Source of the DNA: SIG587 sp045531585
Lineage (GTDB): Bacteria; Bacillota; Clostridia; Oscillospirales; Acutalibacteraceae
Direction of reading: 5' to 3'
Length of the DNA stretch: 64,000 nucleotides
Assembly (NCBI GenBank): GCA_045531585.1
Contig: JAZSEH010000018.1
Span: forward strand, 1 to 64,000
A program made the translations under genes and the position numbers. Below the pieces are notes generated by a model. That model ran no database searches and had not been told where the DNA came from. It worked only from the letters and a program-made list of their open reading frames with translations. Numbering within the stretch: position 1 is the stretch's first letter; every line of letters begins with the position of its first letter. Positions 1 to 8,749 of this stretch are shown piece by piece.

Positions 1-43
1 AATTATATAAATAATTTCACCTAATTCATTGCAATGATGTCGG

Positions 44-122
44 TGTAAATAATCAGAGATTATTTACATAAAACCGCTACACTTAGCGGTTTTTCGAAAA
101 GCTTTGATTGAAAGCTTTTCGA
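44..122. repeat. Three consecutive perfect hairpins at end of polysaccharide operon
   Basis: Three adjacent perfect inverted repeats are visible: 44-54 with 58-68 (11 bp, loop AGA), 70-79 with 84-93 (10 bp, loop CACT, flanked by T-runs on both strands) and 94-105 with 111-122 (12 bp, loop GATTG). The middle one looks like a bidirectional intrinsic terminator and overlaps the stop codon of the small Wzy scrap. The outer two are AT-rich palindromes of unknown role. Terminator function of the middle hairpin is inferred; a short mobile palindrome family is an alternative for the whole cluster. Confidence 0.7.
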
Positions 123-232
123 CTACCGATTATCATTATAAGAGCAAGACCTAAAAGCCCACCCTCAATAAGCTCATTTATCCACATATTGTGAGAAACG
201 TCTATTGCTTTTCCCATACAATTATTCCCCAT
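83..232 (-). pseudogene. Remnant of an O-antigen polymerase/ligase (Wzy-like)
   Basis: A 49-codon frame starts with an ATG overlapping the licD stop codon (ATGA arrangement) and contains the stretch SHNMWINELIEGGLLGLAL. This resembles the conserved periplasmic-loop/transmembrane motif (HN..L..L.EGG..G) of O-antigen ligase/Wzy proteins, which are normally about 400 residues. The intact polymerase at 1826-3142 has the equivalent AHNTYLDIILSWGIIG, so this is a piece of a different gene. The end of the frame runs through a 12-bp palindrome and is probably not original coding sequence. I read it as the surviving scrap of a deleted second polymerase gene; a genuine small membrane peptide is less likely. 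Confidence 0.55.
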
Positions 233-1044
233 CAATTGTTTTTTAGATATGCTTTAAATGAATGGTGAGTTACCTGCTTCTCCTTAGGAGGAAGCTTCAT
301 ATAATCTCCATACAGAGTTGAAAGATATAAATCATAATCTTTTACTCCGCTGAATTTGATATTTTCAAACTCGGTATCACACAACTCATTCCATATGGAG
401 GATTTTTGTATTTCGCGTTCGCGATATGCACCCATAATAGCACCAACATATTTGCAGTCTTCAAAATATACTTCTCTTAACGATTTCTGAATATCATCAA
501 TAATTCTATGCGGTTTACAAAAGCGACTTAATACAAAAAATGCAAATCTTATGGGCTCGATATACCAGGCACGGGTTTTACTCCTGAAAAATTTTTTCCA
601 ATTAGCGGCAACCAAAATCTCTCGTTTGAATCTTGTTTTATTGAGTTGATGTTTTGCTTCTTCATAGGTATTGCCAAGACCGTCAATTGGAAAAATATCG
701 ATATATATACCACATTCCGTTCCTGTAGCATCCTCTACCAACACTGTGCTACGATCGCATAACTTTGCAAAAAGATATTTATATTCATTATTTGTTTCTG
801 AACAAAGCAGTGAAAATGGAGTATTATTATGTTTACAATATTCAATAAACTTGTCGTAATCAGGTCGTGGCATCATTAAATCAATGTCATCATCCCAGGG
901 AATAAAGCCTTTATGCCTTATGGCACCAAGCATAGTACCTCCCGCCAAAGAGTATCTAAAATTCTGTGCTTTACATATAGCATCAAATTCACAAAGATTT
1001 CTTAGTTCGATCTCCTTAATTTCTTCTAAAGTTAACTCTTTCAC
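232..1044 (-). CDS. LicD-family phosphotransferase
   Basis: A 270-residue protein of the LicD (nucleotidyltransferase-fold) family, which transfers phosphocholine or similar phospho-substituents onto cell-surface glycans. The hallmark N-terminal block is clear: LAGGTMLGAIRHKG at about residues 34-47, followed by PWDDDIDLMM, whose acidic residues bind the metal. There is no signal peptide, so it should act on the cytoplasmic side. It sits at the distal end of the polysaccharide operon, after the broken glycosyltransferase. Because the gene upstream and the one downstream are both damaged, its glycan substrate may no longer be made. The family is sure; the transferred group is unknown. Confidence 0.9.
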   Translation of the reverse strand: MKELTLEEIKEIELRNLCEFDAICKAQNFRYSLAGGTMLGAIRHKGFIPWDDDIDLMMPRPDYDKFIEYCKHNNTPFSLLCSETNNEYKYLFAKLCDRSTVLVEDATGTECGIYIDIFPIDGLGNTYEEAKHQLNKTRFKREILVAANWKKFFRSKTRAWYIEPIRFAFFVLSRFCKPHRIIDDIQKSLREVYFEDCKYVGAIMGAYREREIQKSSIWNELCDTEFENIKFSGVKDYDLYLSTLYGDYMKLPPKEKQVTHHSFKAYLKNN

Positions 1045-1063
1045 ACCGATTCTCCTTTTGTCA

Positions 1064-1818
1064 TCAATATAATTTTATCCCCAACATTCCGATAAATAAA
1101 CCCATACCGTAGCTTATATGAAAGATTGGATAAAGGATAAATTTCAAAAAAATATTTTAATTTGCCGCTAAAAAAGAAAAAACAAAATCCAAAAGAAAAT
1201 ATAAAATCATTTCAGCAAAGAATACCCATTTAAAAAAATCAATAAAAGAAAAAGCAGGCAAAACAATAAGTGACAATACGAACAAAATGGGATATAATGC
1301 CTTAGGCTCATTGCCGAAGGATTTTTCCTTATTGTAAGAAATAAAGCATTTCCGTTTTTTATTGCCTGGCCTAAAAGACCCAAAACAGTGTCTCGGCAGT
1401 AATATTTAAATTTTATATCGCAAGCCATATACACTTTTCCGCCGTTTTTTCTGATACGGCTGTTAAAATCGTTATCCTCGCTGCGAGGCAAGTCAACATC
1501 AAAAACGCCGATTTTATCAAATACTTCCCTTTTGAATGCACCAAAGGGAACAGTATCGGTATAATCGCTTTTATCGCTTGTTCTGAAATTAGAATTACCC
1601 ACTCCGGAGCGCGAGGAAAGACCGCCGTTAGGTTTGTGAATAACCTTTATGCGGTTATCCTTTTTTGCATATTGATCGCAAATAATACCGCTATTGTCGG
1701 TAGACCCGTCATCCACAAGGATTATTTCAATGTCTTTATAGGTCTGAGCAATAACGCTTTCAATACATTCAGGAAGGTACTGCGCTACGTTGTAGATCGG
1801 TATTATTACAAATACCAT
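1064..1818 (-). pseudogene. Chimeric, decayed family 2 glycosyltransferase
   Basis: The first ~70 residues are a classical EpsJ/WcaA-like GT2 N-terminus (IIPIYNVAQYLPECIESV, then LVDDGSTDNSG and KPNGGLSS). At that point, where ARN(A)G would follow, the frame jumps into the middle of another GT2 type resembling succinoglycan ExoA-like enzymes (GVGNSNFR, DTVPFGAFKREVFDKIG, SEDNDFNSRIRK). The DxD metal-binding region of a normal GT2 is therefore missing. The open frame stops at 1207, but the adjacent frame continues with membrane helices and a family-like tail (HISYGMGLFIGML) down to 1064, after a frame change at the A7 tract 1232-1238 and an in-frame TAA at 1157-1159. It looks like two neighbouring GT2 genes fused by deletion, then further decayed. 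Activity is very unlikely. Confidence 0.8.
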
Positions 1819-1825
1819 AAAAAAC

Positions 1826-3142
1826 TCATCGACTGATATAATTTTTTGAATTCAAATTACTGCCAGTATTCAGTGGTTTGCTTTCAAGTAGCAGTATGCA
1901 AAAAGCAATTACAAGGAAGAACATACTTGAATCAAACAAACTTAAGGATGAAAATCCTATTAAAACAACAAATGTAGGCAAAAGACTCACAATGGATATT
2001 TTTGTTGTAAATTTTTTTGTTTTGAAATTATAAATCCAAGCATACAAAACAAAAGCAAAAACGAATACCCCGATGATTCCCCAGGAAAGAATGATATCAA
2101 GATAGGTATTATGCGCCTGCTGTCCTGTTATGGTTGTAAGCAACTCAAAATATATGAAGCCTTTTCCAAAAATCAGAAGAGAGGGATTATTTGCAAGTAT
2201 CTGCAAATAATCTTTTGCAATACTGTATCTGTTACTTGTGATAGAATCCAAGGTTGCATAATCTCCGCCAAAGCGATCAAATATATTATCCAAAAACCGA
2301 ACAATAACATCCCACATCAGGAAAGCGCTGATAGCCAGAACTGCAAAAACAGTCACCTTTGTGAGCAATCCCTTTTTGTGCTTTTCTTTTCTCAGCACAA
2401 AAAAAGCCAAGCATATTATCAACAATATAAATCCCATTTTTGAGGCGGTTATAATTCCAAAAGCAATAAGAATGAAAAAAAACAAGAAATCCACCGCCTT
2501 GAATTTTTCTTTTATTACAAATGCAGAAAGGGCCATATAAACATACATAGAATAGGCATTGGGGTCACTTGCATAGCCCTCAAACCTATGACCATCAATA
2601 ACCAAGTCTATAAGGTCCCCTGCCATGGCAGGATCATTTATAAGATATATCACACCCGAAAAAACAACGCCGATAGCCAAAGCATGGACGAGGTCTTCCT
2701 TATCTATATTAACATCCTCATCCAAGGTTATCATACAACACCAAATGAAGGCAAGAACCCAGCCTAAAAGGTCAAAGGGTAACCTCTGATAAAAAAACAG
2801 ATGAATAAGCTCCATAAAGAAAAGAACTATTGCACCTAAAATAGGTAATCCCTTAATTTTTTTACCATTAAATAGTAAAGAAAAAATCAGGGGAACCGAA
2901 AATAGAAGACTGACTATCCATGTGGGACCGAGTATATCAAAAAGTCTTACATTCGGAACAAGAAACATGGACCAGCAGAATTTATATTCTACAGGCATTA
3001 TAGCCATACAAAACACTATTACTACAATTGCAATATACGAAAAAAATACACTTGTATTTGACAGGGCACACAAAGCGGATACTATTGCTATAAATATAAT
3101 ATTATTGCGTAAAAAACCTTTTTTTGATGAAACGTTTTTCAA
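1826..3142 (-). CDS. Wzy-like O-antigen polymerase/ligase family membrane protein
   Basis: A 438-residue polytopic membrane protein with about ten to twelve hydrophobic segments and a large extracytoplasmic loop after mid-protein. The loop carries the family motif AHNTYLDIILSWGIIG at about residues 340-355, matching the HN.(Y/F)L......G..G pattern of PF04932 proteins. These polymerise lipid-linked oligosaccharide repeat units or ligate finished glycans outside the membrane. It stops 8 bp before the start of the broken GT2 and follows the GT4 gene by 21 bp, so it belongs to the same operon. No Wzx flippase is seen in this operon. Polymerase versus ligase cannot be told from sequence. Confidence 0.82.
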   Translation of the reverse strand: MKNVSSKKGFLRNNIIFIAIVSALCALSNTSVFFSYIAIVVIVFCMAIMPVEYKFCWSMFLVPNVRLFDILGPTWIVSLLFSVPLIFSLLFNGKKIKGLPILGAIVLFFMELIHLFFYQRLPFDLLGWVLAFIWCCMITLDEDVNIDKEDLVHALAIGVVFSGVIYLINDPAMAGDLIDLVIDGHRFEGYASDPNAYSMYVYMALSAFVIKEKFKAVDFLFFFILIAFGIITASKMGFILLIICLAFFVLRKEKHKKGLLTKVTVFAVLAISAFLMWDVIVRFLDNIFDRFGGDYATLDSITSNRYSIAKDYLQILANNPSLLIFGKGFIYFELLTTITGQQAHNTYLDIILSWGIIGVFVFAFVLYAWIYNFKTKKFTTKISIVSLLPTFVVLIGFSSLSLFDSSMFFLVIAFCILLLESKPLNTGSNLNSKNYISR

Positions 3143-3163
3143 TTACTGATCACTTCCAGAAAA

Positions 3164-4243
3164 TCACACTATATTGTTATTTAAAAACTCTTTATACTTT
3201 TCTATCGTGCCTTTTGATATATCAGTCCATGAAAAGTGCTTTTCTACCAGAAGGCGCGCGTTTTCAGATTTTTTTTGAAAACTTTCTTTTTCCTGAACCG
3301 CCTGTTCTATTTTTAACGATATGGCTTGGGCATTGGTTTCACAACACCAGCCCGCATCACTTTCTTCTATAATATTGCCAATTGTGGTCCCTGTTGTCAC
3401 AAGACAGGGCAATCCATAACTAAGCGCTTCCAAAATTCCTGTTGGCATTCCTTCTGTTCGAGAAGTTTGAATAAATGCATCCGCATTAAGTAATACCGCT
3501 ATTTTTTCCATCTCGAATACTGCGCTATTTAATTTAACAATATCGGATATGTTTTTTTCTTTTATTAGTGCGGAGATACTTGCAAAACTTCCCTGATAAT
3601 CGGGACCGTAAATACTGATACTTACGTTGTTTTCACGAAGAAACTTTGCCGAAGTTCCAACCGCATCAAGCAATAAATCGATACCCTTGATATGTGTTTC
3701 AAGTCTTCCTATATAAACGAAATTTGTTTTTTTTCTGTTAAAATCAGTCTTTACTTTCAGCGGCAGGTCAACGCCGTTTGTTCCTACAAATTTATTATTA
3801 TGGAATTTTGTAGCATCAAGTTCTCTTTTGGATAGCATCTGAAGTGCAGCTGCACCGTTTATAAATTTGTTAAATAAAAGGATGTTGGCAACACTCTTTT
3901 TAAGCCATTTCTTTTTTTGTGCCTGCTTTGTTAGTGAACCGTGAGGGATAATGATATACGGAACACCTGAGGCTCTAAGCTGCTTTGATATTGACAAAAA
4001 GGCGGGTATATAAATTTCATGAAAAACCACTAAATCAGGCGCTGAAAAAGGTTCCGGCAAAGATTTTATGGGATTTTTCGAATCATATATAAACTGATTG
4101 CTTATACCCTCAACCTCTATATTTTTAATATTGATAAATCCCACATTTTGAAATTTATTTTGCGTTGTTATGTGTTTTGGTACCGCCACGCAAACTCCGT
4201 TACAGGGATTTTGAGTTATTGAAGCAATATGCAAAATATTCAT
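3164..4243 (-). CDS. Family 4 glycosyltransferase
   Basis: A GT-B fold, retaining glycosyltransferase of about 359 residues. The C-terminal half shows the group 1 (PF00534) signature: YIGRLETHIKGIDLLLDA for the nucleotide-sugar domain start, and SRTEGMPTGILEALSYGLPC giving the E-x7-E motif. It adds a sugar to the lipid-linked repeat unit at the inner membrane face. I chose the ATG at 4243 (MNILHIAS) because GGAG lies six bases upstream; the ATG at 4255 overlaps that site and has no RBS of its own. It follows the GT2 gene closely in the operon. The donor sugar cannot be predicted. Confidence 0.88.
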   Translation of the reverse strand: MNILHIASITQNPCNGVCVAVPKHITTQNKFQNVGFINIKNIEVEGISNQFIYDSKNPIKSLPEPFSAPDLVVFHEIYIPAFLSISKQLRASGVPYIIIPHGSLTKQAQKKKWLKKSVANILLFNKFINGAAALQMLSKRELDATKFHNNKFVGTNGVDLPLKVKTDFNRKKTNFVYIGRLETHIKGIDLLLDAVGTSAKFLRENNVSISIYGPDYQGSFASISALIKEKNISDIVKLNSAVFEMEKIAVLLNADAFIQTSRTEGMPTGILEALSYGLPCLVTTGTTIGNIIEESDAGWCCETNAQAISLKIEQAVQEKESFQKKSENARLLVEKHFSWTDISKGTIEKYKEFLNNNIV

Positions 4244-4258
4244 ATCATTCTCCATTTT

Positions 4259-5155
4259 TTAAAATTTCATTTGTAGCAAAAGTTTACAGAAATAAACAGG
4301 AGCAGCAAAGAAACTTAACCCTCCGTTTTTTATCGCACTACCAAACTTTTTCATTCTTAAATATGCAAAAGCCAGGACTGCATAGTGCCGCATCTTTATA
4401 TATCTTATATCCTGTGCCGAAAGATTATTGAAATATTTTTTCTTATATTCATAAAGGTCATTTTCGCCCTTGATTTTTCCCTCACCACTGGAAAGGCCTC
4501 CACTTTCTGTATGAATATATGCTTTAATGTCACTTTGCGGAAGATAACCGAAATTTCCTTTACCATTAATCGCCCTTAGCATCAAATAAAACTCATCACC
4601 TATATCAATAGGGGCAAACCCCCCTATGTTCATCAGATATTCCTTCCGAAACATCATAGCATCCGTTCCTGTAAGGTGATATTTCAGGTGATACCCAAGC
4701 AAAGAATCAGGCGCGATATCTTTAATATAGTTTCTTACTCTTTTATCAATCAATTTATCATTTTCATTATATAAGTTAAGATCCGTAATTGAATAATCAT
4801 AATTGCCGTTTTCCATAAAAGTGATCTGTCTCTCGATTTTGTTAGGAAGATACAAATCATCATCATCAAGAAATGTCACATAATTACCTTGCGATTTAAC
4901 AATCCCAATATTCCTTGTTTTCGCTGAACCGAGATTTGATTCATTAACAATATACTGTATATTAATATCAGGAAACTTTTTTTGAAAATCATTTACAATA
5001 ACTGCTACTTTTTTATTCCATTCCTCGTTTGCATTGTCATCTACAAGAATTATCTCAAATTCCTTGTATGTTTGATTCACAATAGACTCTATCGCTTTTT
5101 TTAAAGAATCCTCTCTCCTGTATGTTGCTATTACAACGCTTACTAATGGCTTCAT
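4259..5155 (-). CDS. Family 2 glycosyltransferase
   Basis: A 298-residue GT-A glycosyltransferase. Motifs in order: VSVVIATYRREDSL at residues 4-17, LVDDNANEEWN near 36, and TFLDDDDLYLPNK near 95, carrying the DxD metal site. The C-terminal region has SGGLSSGEGK, then a weakly hydrophobic end, without clear transmembrane helices, so it is probably peripheral. Its start overlaps the priming transferase stop by one base (TAATG), which suggests translational coupling and that this enzyme may add the second sugar. It is intact, unlike the other GT2 of the locus at 1064-1818. Confidence 0.88.
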   Translation of the reverse strand: MKPLVSVVIATYRREDSLKKAIESIVNQTYKEFEIILVDDNANEEWNKKVAVIVNDFQKKFPDINIQYIVNESNLGSAKTRNIGIVKSQGNYVTFLDDDDLYLPNKIERQITFMENGNYDYSITDLNLYNENDKLIDKRVRNYIKDIAPDSLLGYHLKYHLTGTDAMMFRKEYLMNIGGFAPIDIGDEFYLMLRAINGKGNFGYLPQSDIKAYIHTESGGLSSGEGKIKGENDLYEYKKKYFNNLSAQDIRYIKMRHYAVLAFAYLRMKKFGSAIKNGGLSFFAAPVYFCKLLLQMKF

Positions 5156-5796
5156 TATTTATTTACCTTTTCCCTTCCCGTTCCCTTATTCCATTCGATA
5201 TCTGTATTCGCACCTGTGCCGCCCTCAACAACACCTTCTGATTTGAGCACTGAACGTACAGTTCCAAAAAAGCATTTACAGTCAAAACCAAAGCTCATTT
5301 TTTCAACATAATCTCCGTCAAAACGGGCTTTAAGCTCTATTTCCAATTCGTCCCTGCCGTTTATTTGTGCCCAGCCTGTAAGACCTGGGCGCACAGCGTT
5401 AGCTGAATATTTATCACGCTCTGCTATCAAATCATCCTGCGTCCAGAGTGCAGGTCGCGGACCAATGATGCTCATATCGCCCTTTAAAATATTCCATATT
5501 TGAGGGAGCTCATCAAGGCTTGTTTTTCTTAAAAAGGCACCAACCTTGCTTATGTACTGCTGAGGATCCTTAAGTAAATGGGTTGGAAGCTCAGGTGTGT
5601 TCACCTTCATACTGCGGAATTTATAAAGCCAAAAATGTTTTTTATCTTTTCCCACACGCTTTTGCCTGAAAAAGGCGGGACCGGGGTCATCAATTTTTAT
5701 TGCAATTATAACAATTAAAAACAACGGAAACAGTATTACCAATCCAACAGCGGATAAAAAAATATCAAGTATCCTTTTTAAAAAGTTACAATACAT
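5155..5796 (-). CDS. Undecaprenyl-phosphate sugar-1-phosphate transferase (priming enzyme)
   Basis: A 213-residue bacterial sugar transferase (PF02397), the small single-domain type like EpsL/WcaJ C-terminus. It has one N-terminal membrane segment (residues ~8-32), then DPGPAFFRQKRVGK, FRSMKVN, and the catalytic region KTSLDELPQIWNILKGDMSIIGPRP, ending with PGLTGWAQINGR. It loads the first sugar phosphate onto undecaprenyl phosphate and starts repeat-unit synthesis. It is the first gene of the operon and has a promoter candidate at 5843-5871. Downstream genes overlap or nearly touch, so the five genes to LicD look co-transcribed. The sugar is unknown. Confidence 0.93.
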   Translation of the reverse strand: MYCNFLKRILDIFLSAVGLVILFPLFLIVIIAIKIDDPGPAFFRQKRVGKDKKHFWLYKFRSMKVNTPELPTHLLKDPQQYISKVGAFLRKTSLDELPQIWNILKGDMSIIGPRPALWTQDDLIAERDKYSANAVRPGLTGWAQINGRDELEIELKARFDGDYVEKMSFGFDCKCFFGTVRSVLKSEGVVEGGTGANTDIEWNKGTGREKVNK

Positions 5797-5842
5797 TTCA
5801 TCACCGTATTTCCCCTAAAAATAAACACAAATATACATATCA

Positions 5843-5871
5843 AGTCTACCACAAAACACATAATGTGTCAA
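5843..5871 (-). promoter_or_regulatory. Promoter candidate for the polysaccharide operon
   Basis: On the minus strand a TTGACA box (5871-5866) is followed after 17 bases by TAGACT (5848-5843), about 46 bases before the priming transferase start. The -35 is consensus and the -10 matches in four of six positions. Confidence 0.55.
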
Positions 5872-5905
5872 CTTAAAGTAGCCAATTTTTATGCTTTTTA
5901 CAAAA

Positions 5906-5938
5906 AAAGAACCGAATTGTCGGGACAATTCAGTTCTT
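5906..5938 (-). terminator. Intrinsic terminator of the MFS gene
   Basis: A 15-bp stem with one G-U pair and a tight loop overlaps the stop codon at 5930-5932. On the minus strand it is followed by seven T residues. It separates the permease from the polysaccharide operon. Confidence 0.85.
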
Positions 5939-7108
5939 GATTCTTTTTAAATAAATATAATATGTGAAGGTACAAACCTGCATACACAGGACTGCTATTA
6001 CCGCCGTAAGTGTTGCGCCTAAGCTTTCCACCATATTCATTACAGCGGCACTGGATAATGCTATTCCCATCGTGTGAAGCAGCATTCTGTAAGAGGAATA
6101 CTGTCCTATATACTCATAATCCACCATTTTAACAACCGAAACCGGTACACAGTAATCAATAAACACGTTAAAGAAGTTTGCAAAGAAATACATTGCATAA
6201 AACAAAAGCTTGGAGGAGGATACAAACATAACAGGCATCGTCACCCCAAGAGCTATTCCCGCAAAAAGGAGAATTTTGCCCTCTTTTCCAAATTTTGCTA
6301 TTACGGAATAAATAAAACAACCTATAAGTGTGGCAAGCTGAAGCAGGGTGGTTAGTACCGCACTGGAGGAGTTATCGGTTATCCCCTCCCCGTGCCCTAT
6401 GGTCATACTTACAAGAAGGATTCCGCTGCAAAAGCCGCGAAGCAGATTGGGGATAATAAACCTATAAAACGGTTTGTACCTGAATATATTTATTCGTTTT
6501 TCTTTCCTCGTTTTTTCAACGGGATCTATAGGCTTAATACTGAGAATTATTATAAAAGCAAAAGTGAGTAGCGCTATACCGATAATAAAGAAAACAAGCA
6601 TTGCCGCGTTGTAGTCATATTTTGCGGTAAAATATGACATACCGGCTGAAAACGCGGTGCCTAAAATGCCTGTTACCACGCCTGCCCGTGCGGTGTTCTC
6701 ACCGTACTCCTTCATAGAGAAAATATGGTATGGCACCTTATAGCATAATGCGTTATATACTGCCTGAACGGCATTTACCGCCAAGCCCACGGTAAATAGC
6801 ACCGAGTAAAGCACACCCACAGACGGTGCAGGAACAATACAGAAAAACGCCTGTGCAAAAATGAGCGAAACGGGAAAAAACAGAGTAAGGGCAAAGGTGC
6901 GTAAAACGTTTTTCACCCTGTCCACAAAAAGCGAGAACAGCAGCATTACCGCGACCTGAACTATTTGCACCACCGAAAGGTATGCTGTAACCTGCTTTTC
7001 CCCTACCCCGTTATTAAGCATAAAGGCCTGTATTATTGAGCCCGTTACCATAACAAGGGCAACGGTGCTAACTGTATGTAAGGAAATATATTTTGTACTG
7101 TTTTTCAT
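5930..7108 (-). CDS. MFS transporter, substrate unknown
   Basis: A membrane protein of about 392 residues with about twelve hydrophobic segments and a basic cytoplasmic loop in the middle (KPIDPVEKTRKEKR) that splits it into two halves, as in major facilitator permeases. FVDRVKN after the second helix resembles the family loop 2-3 motif. I chose the ATG at 7108 (MKNSTKYISL): AAAGAG lies nine bases upstream, whereas the ATG at 7159 directly abuts the -10 box and could not be translated from that transcript with an RBS. It is a single-gene unit with its own promoter and terminator. No substrate can be predicted. Confidence 0.75.
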   Translation of the reverse strand: MKNSTKYISLHTVSTVALVMVTGSIIQAFMLNNGVGEKQVTAYLSVVQIVQVAVMLLFSLFVDRVKNVLRTFALTLFFPVSLIFAQAFFCIVPAPSVGVLYSVLFTVGLAVNAVQAVYNALCYKVPYHIFSMKEYGENTARAGVVTGILGTAFSAGMSYFTAKYDYNAAMLVFFIIGIALLTFAFIIILSIKPIDPVEKTRKEKRINIFRYKPFYRFIIPNLLRGFCSGILLVSMTIGHGEGITDNSSSAVLTTLLQLATLIGCFIYSVIAKFGKEGKILLFAGIALGVTMPVMFVSSSKLLFYAMYFFANFFNVFIDYCVPVSVVKMVDYEYIGQYSSYRMLLHTMGIALSSAAVMNMVESLGATLTAVIAVLCMQVCTFTYYIYLKRIKN

Positions 7109-7159
7109 TTTCAAAATCTCTTTCATGCTTAAAAAACGTATTTTGTGTATCATACTCAT

Positions 7160-7186
7160 ATTATATCAAAAAAAGAAAGCAGACAA
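7160..7186 (-). promoter_or_regulatory. Promoter of the MFS gene
   Basis: A consensus TATAAT (7165-7160 on the minus strand) lies about 50 bases before the chosen start. The best -35, TTGTCT at 7186-7181, has a short 15-base spacer, so the -35 assignment is weak. Confidence 0.5.
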
Positions 7187-7303
7187 TACTTTAACACGAC
7201 AAATTGAAGCACTCTATGTCGTTTGAGGAAATATTTTAGGTATATTGAATTCGGCACCCGGCATAACGCAACCAAAAAAGGTTTTGTACGTACCGAGTGT
7301 TCA

Positions 7304-8743
7304 TCACACTAAGGCTTTTTTGCTTTTAATAAGCGTATAATAAACGTAGGCCACAAGGTAAATAAGGCATACTATTACGGCCAACGCCTTACCGCTGAAA
7401 TCTATGGTTGCAAATGGCAGGGCGCCGAAATATTCTATTACTGAAAGACTGTATTTTGAAAGCAGACCTGCAAGGAAAAAGCAGGGGTATGCAATAAACT
7501 TTATTTTGCCTGTCAGAGTACCTACAATTCCCAGAACAAGCATTGCCGAAACCGCGTAGCTTATAAGAATATTGGTAATAAGTGACACCGCCGATACCCA
7601 CTGGTAGGTGTAAAGGACTATAGGTAGTGTTAGAATATTGGCGCTTATCGTTACCGAGACGGCGTCAACCATTTCCTTTAAAAGGTATACTTTTTCGGTA
7701 CGCAGTACGTTATTTACTTTACCCGAAAGCATTGGTGCCAAAACAAGTATGCCGTAGGTGGCCGAAAGAGTTAACTGAAAGGATACGCTATAGGCGGCAA
7801 AGGGGTCTATTAACAAAACTAATATTACGGTCAGGGAAAGAGCAGAAAGAGAATCGTGGTCTCGGCGGAAAAAGCTTGAAAGGCTAATAACAATATATGT
7901 TATTCCTGCACGGAGCACAGATTTTGAGAATCCGCAAAACAGCATTATAAAAAACACTACCGCCAGCATTGTTATATTTTGAATATACTGATTTGGCAGC
8001 ACACGGCGCAACACGTATATTAAAGTGGCACAAACAATTGATAAATGCATACCAGAAACCACTATCATATGAGTAACGCCGCTCGCCTTTATAAGGCCGT
8101 AGGCCTCATCGCTTATGTCACTTCTATCCCCTGTTATAACGGCAATAATCAGCTGACCCAAATCCCCTTGAATATAATTAAGCACCGTTTCTTTAACGTA
8201 TTGCTGTAAAGAAAAAAGCTTATATCTAAAGGTTTGCCTTCCCTTCTGTACCGAATCAGGCTCATCGGCAGAGGCTTTAAGAAAAACCTTGTCTGCATAA
8301 AAGGAAGGACTTTCCTTCGTAGATTCAAGCTCTGCGGTAGCGGTTATGCGGTCCCCGGGGAAAAGATTATCCTTAAATGTGATAAAAACTATATTTGTGC
8401 CCTTTATCTTTCTGTTTCCTATTTTTTCAAGCCTTGCATTGTATGAATGAGCAACGCCGTAATCCGTTTCAGGGGTGGTTATAACTGCAGTTATTTCACG
8501 GGTCTTGCCGTTATAGGCCTGTGCCCTTTGGGATATAGCTATATTTGACAGTGTAACGGGAATAAGTATAACCAAAAATAAGGCCGCAAATAAAATTTGC
8601 GGCCTTTTGCATTTTAAAAAATATAAGACTAAATATGCCACAACCACGCACACAGCCGTTATCATATACAGCACCGTGCTTTCAAGCGCTATAAAGGAAA
8701 GCAGCATTGCGGCAAATCCTGCAAAAAGGAGTGGTGCACGCAC
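7304..8743 (-). CDS. comEC: ComEC/Rec2-like DNA uptake channel, without nuclease domain
   Basis: A 479-residue polytopic protein. Residues ~1-170 hold membrane helices around a soluble OB-like DUF4131 region, and residues ~190-460 form the Competence channel domain, with the typical GDRSDIS..AY.L.KASGVTHMIVVSGMHLS block near residues 205-235. ComEC conducts single-stranded DNA across the membrane during transformation. Full-length family members are about 750 residues and end in a metallo-beta-lactamase domain; here the protein ends after the channel and no partner MBL gene is adjacent (the next gene downstream is the MFS permease). It starts 6 bp after a phosphoribosyltransferase gene. It may be a natural short form or use an MBL protein encoded elsewhere. 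Confidence 0.85.
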   Translation of the reverse strand: MRAPLLFAGFAAMLLSFIALESTVLYMITAVCVVVAYLVLYFLKCKRPQILFAALFLVILIPVTLSNIAISQRAQAYNGKTREITAVITTPETDYGVAHSYNARLEKIGNRKIKGTNIVFITFKDNLFPGDRITATAELESTKESPSFYADKVFLKASADEPDSVQKGRQTFRYKLFSLQQYVKETVLNYIQGDLGQLIIAVITGDRSDISDEAYGLIKASGVTHMIVVSGMHLSIVCATLIYVLRRVLPNQYIQNITMLAVVFFIMLFCGFSKSVLRAGITYIVISLSSFFRRDHDSLSALSLTVILVLLIDPFAAYSVSFQLTLSATYGILVLAPMLSGKVNNVLRTEKVYLLKEMVDAVSVTISANILTLPIVLYTYQWVSAVSLITNILISYAVSAMLVLGIVGTLTGKIKFIAYPCFFLAGLLSKYSLSVIEYFGALPFATIDFSGKALAVIVCLIYLVAYVYYTLIKSKKALV

Positions 8744-8749
8744 TTTTTA

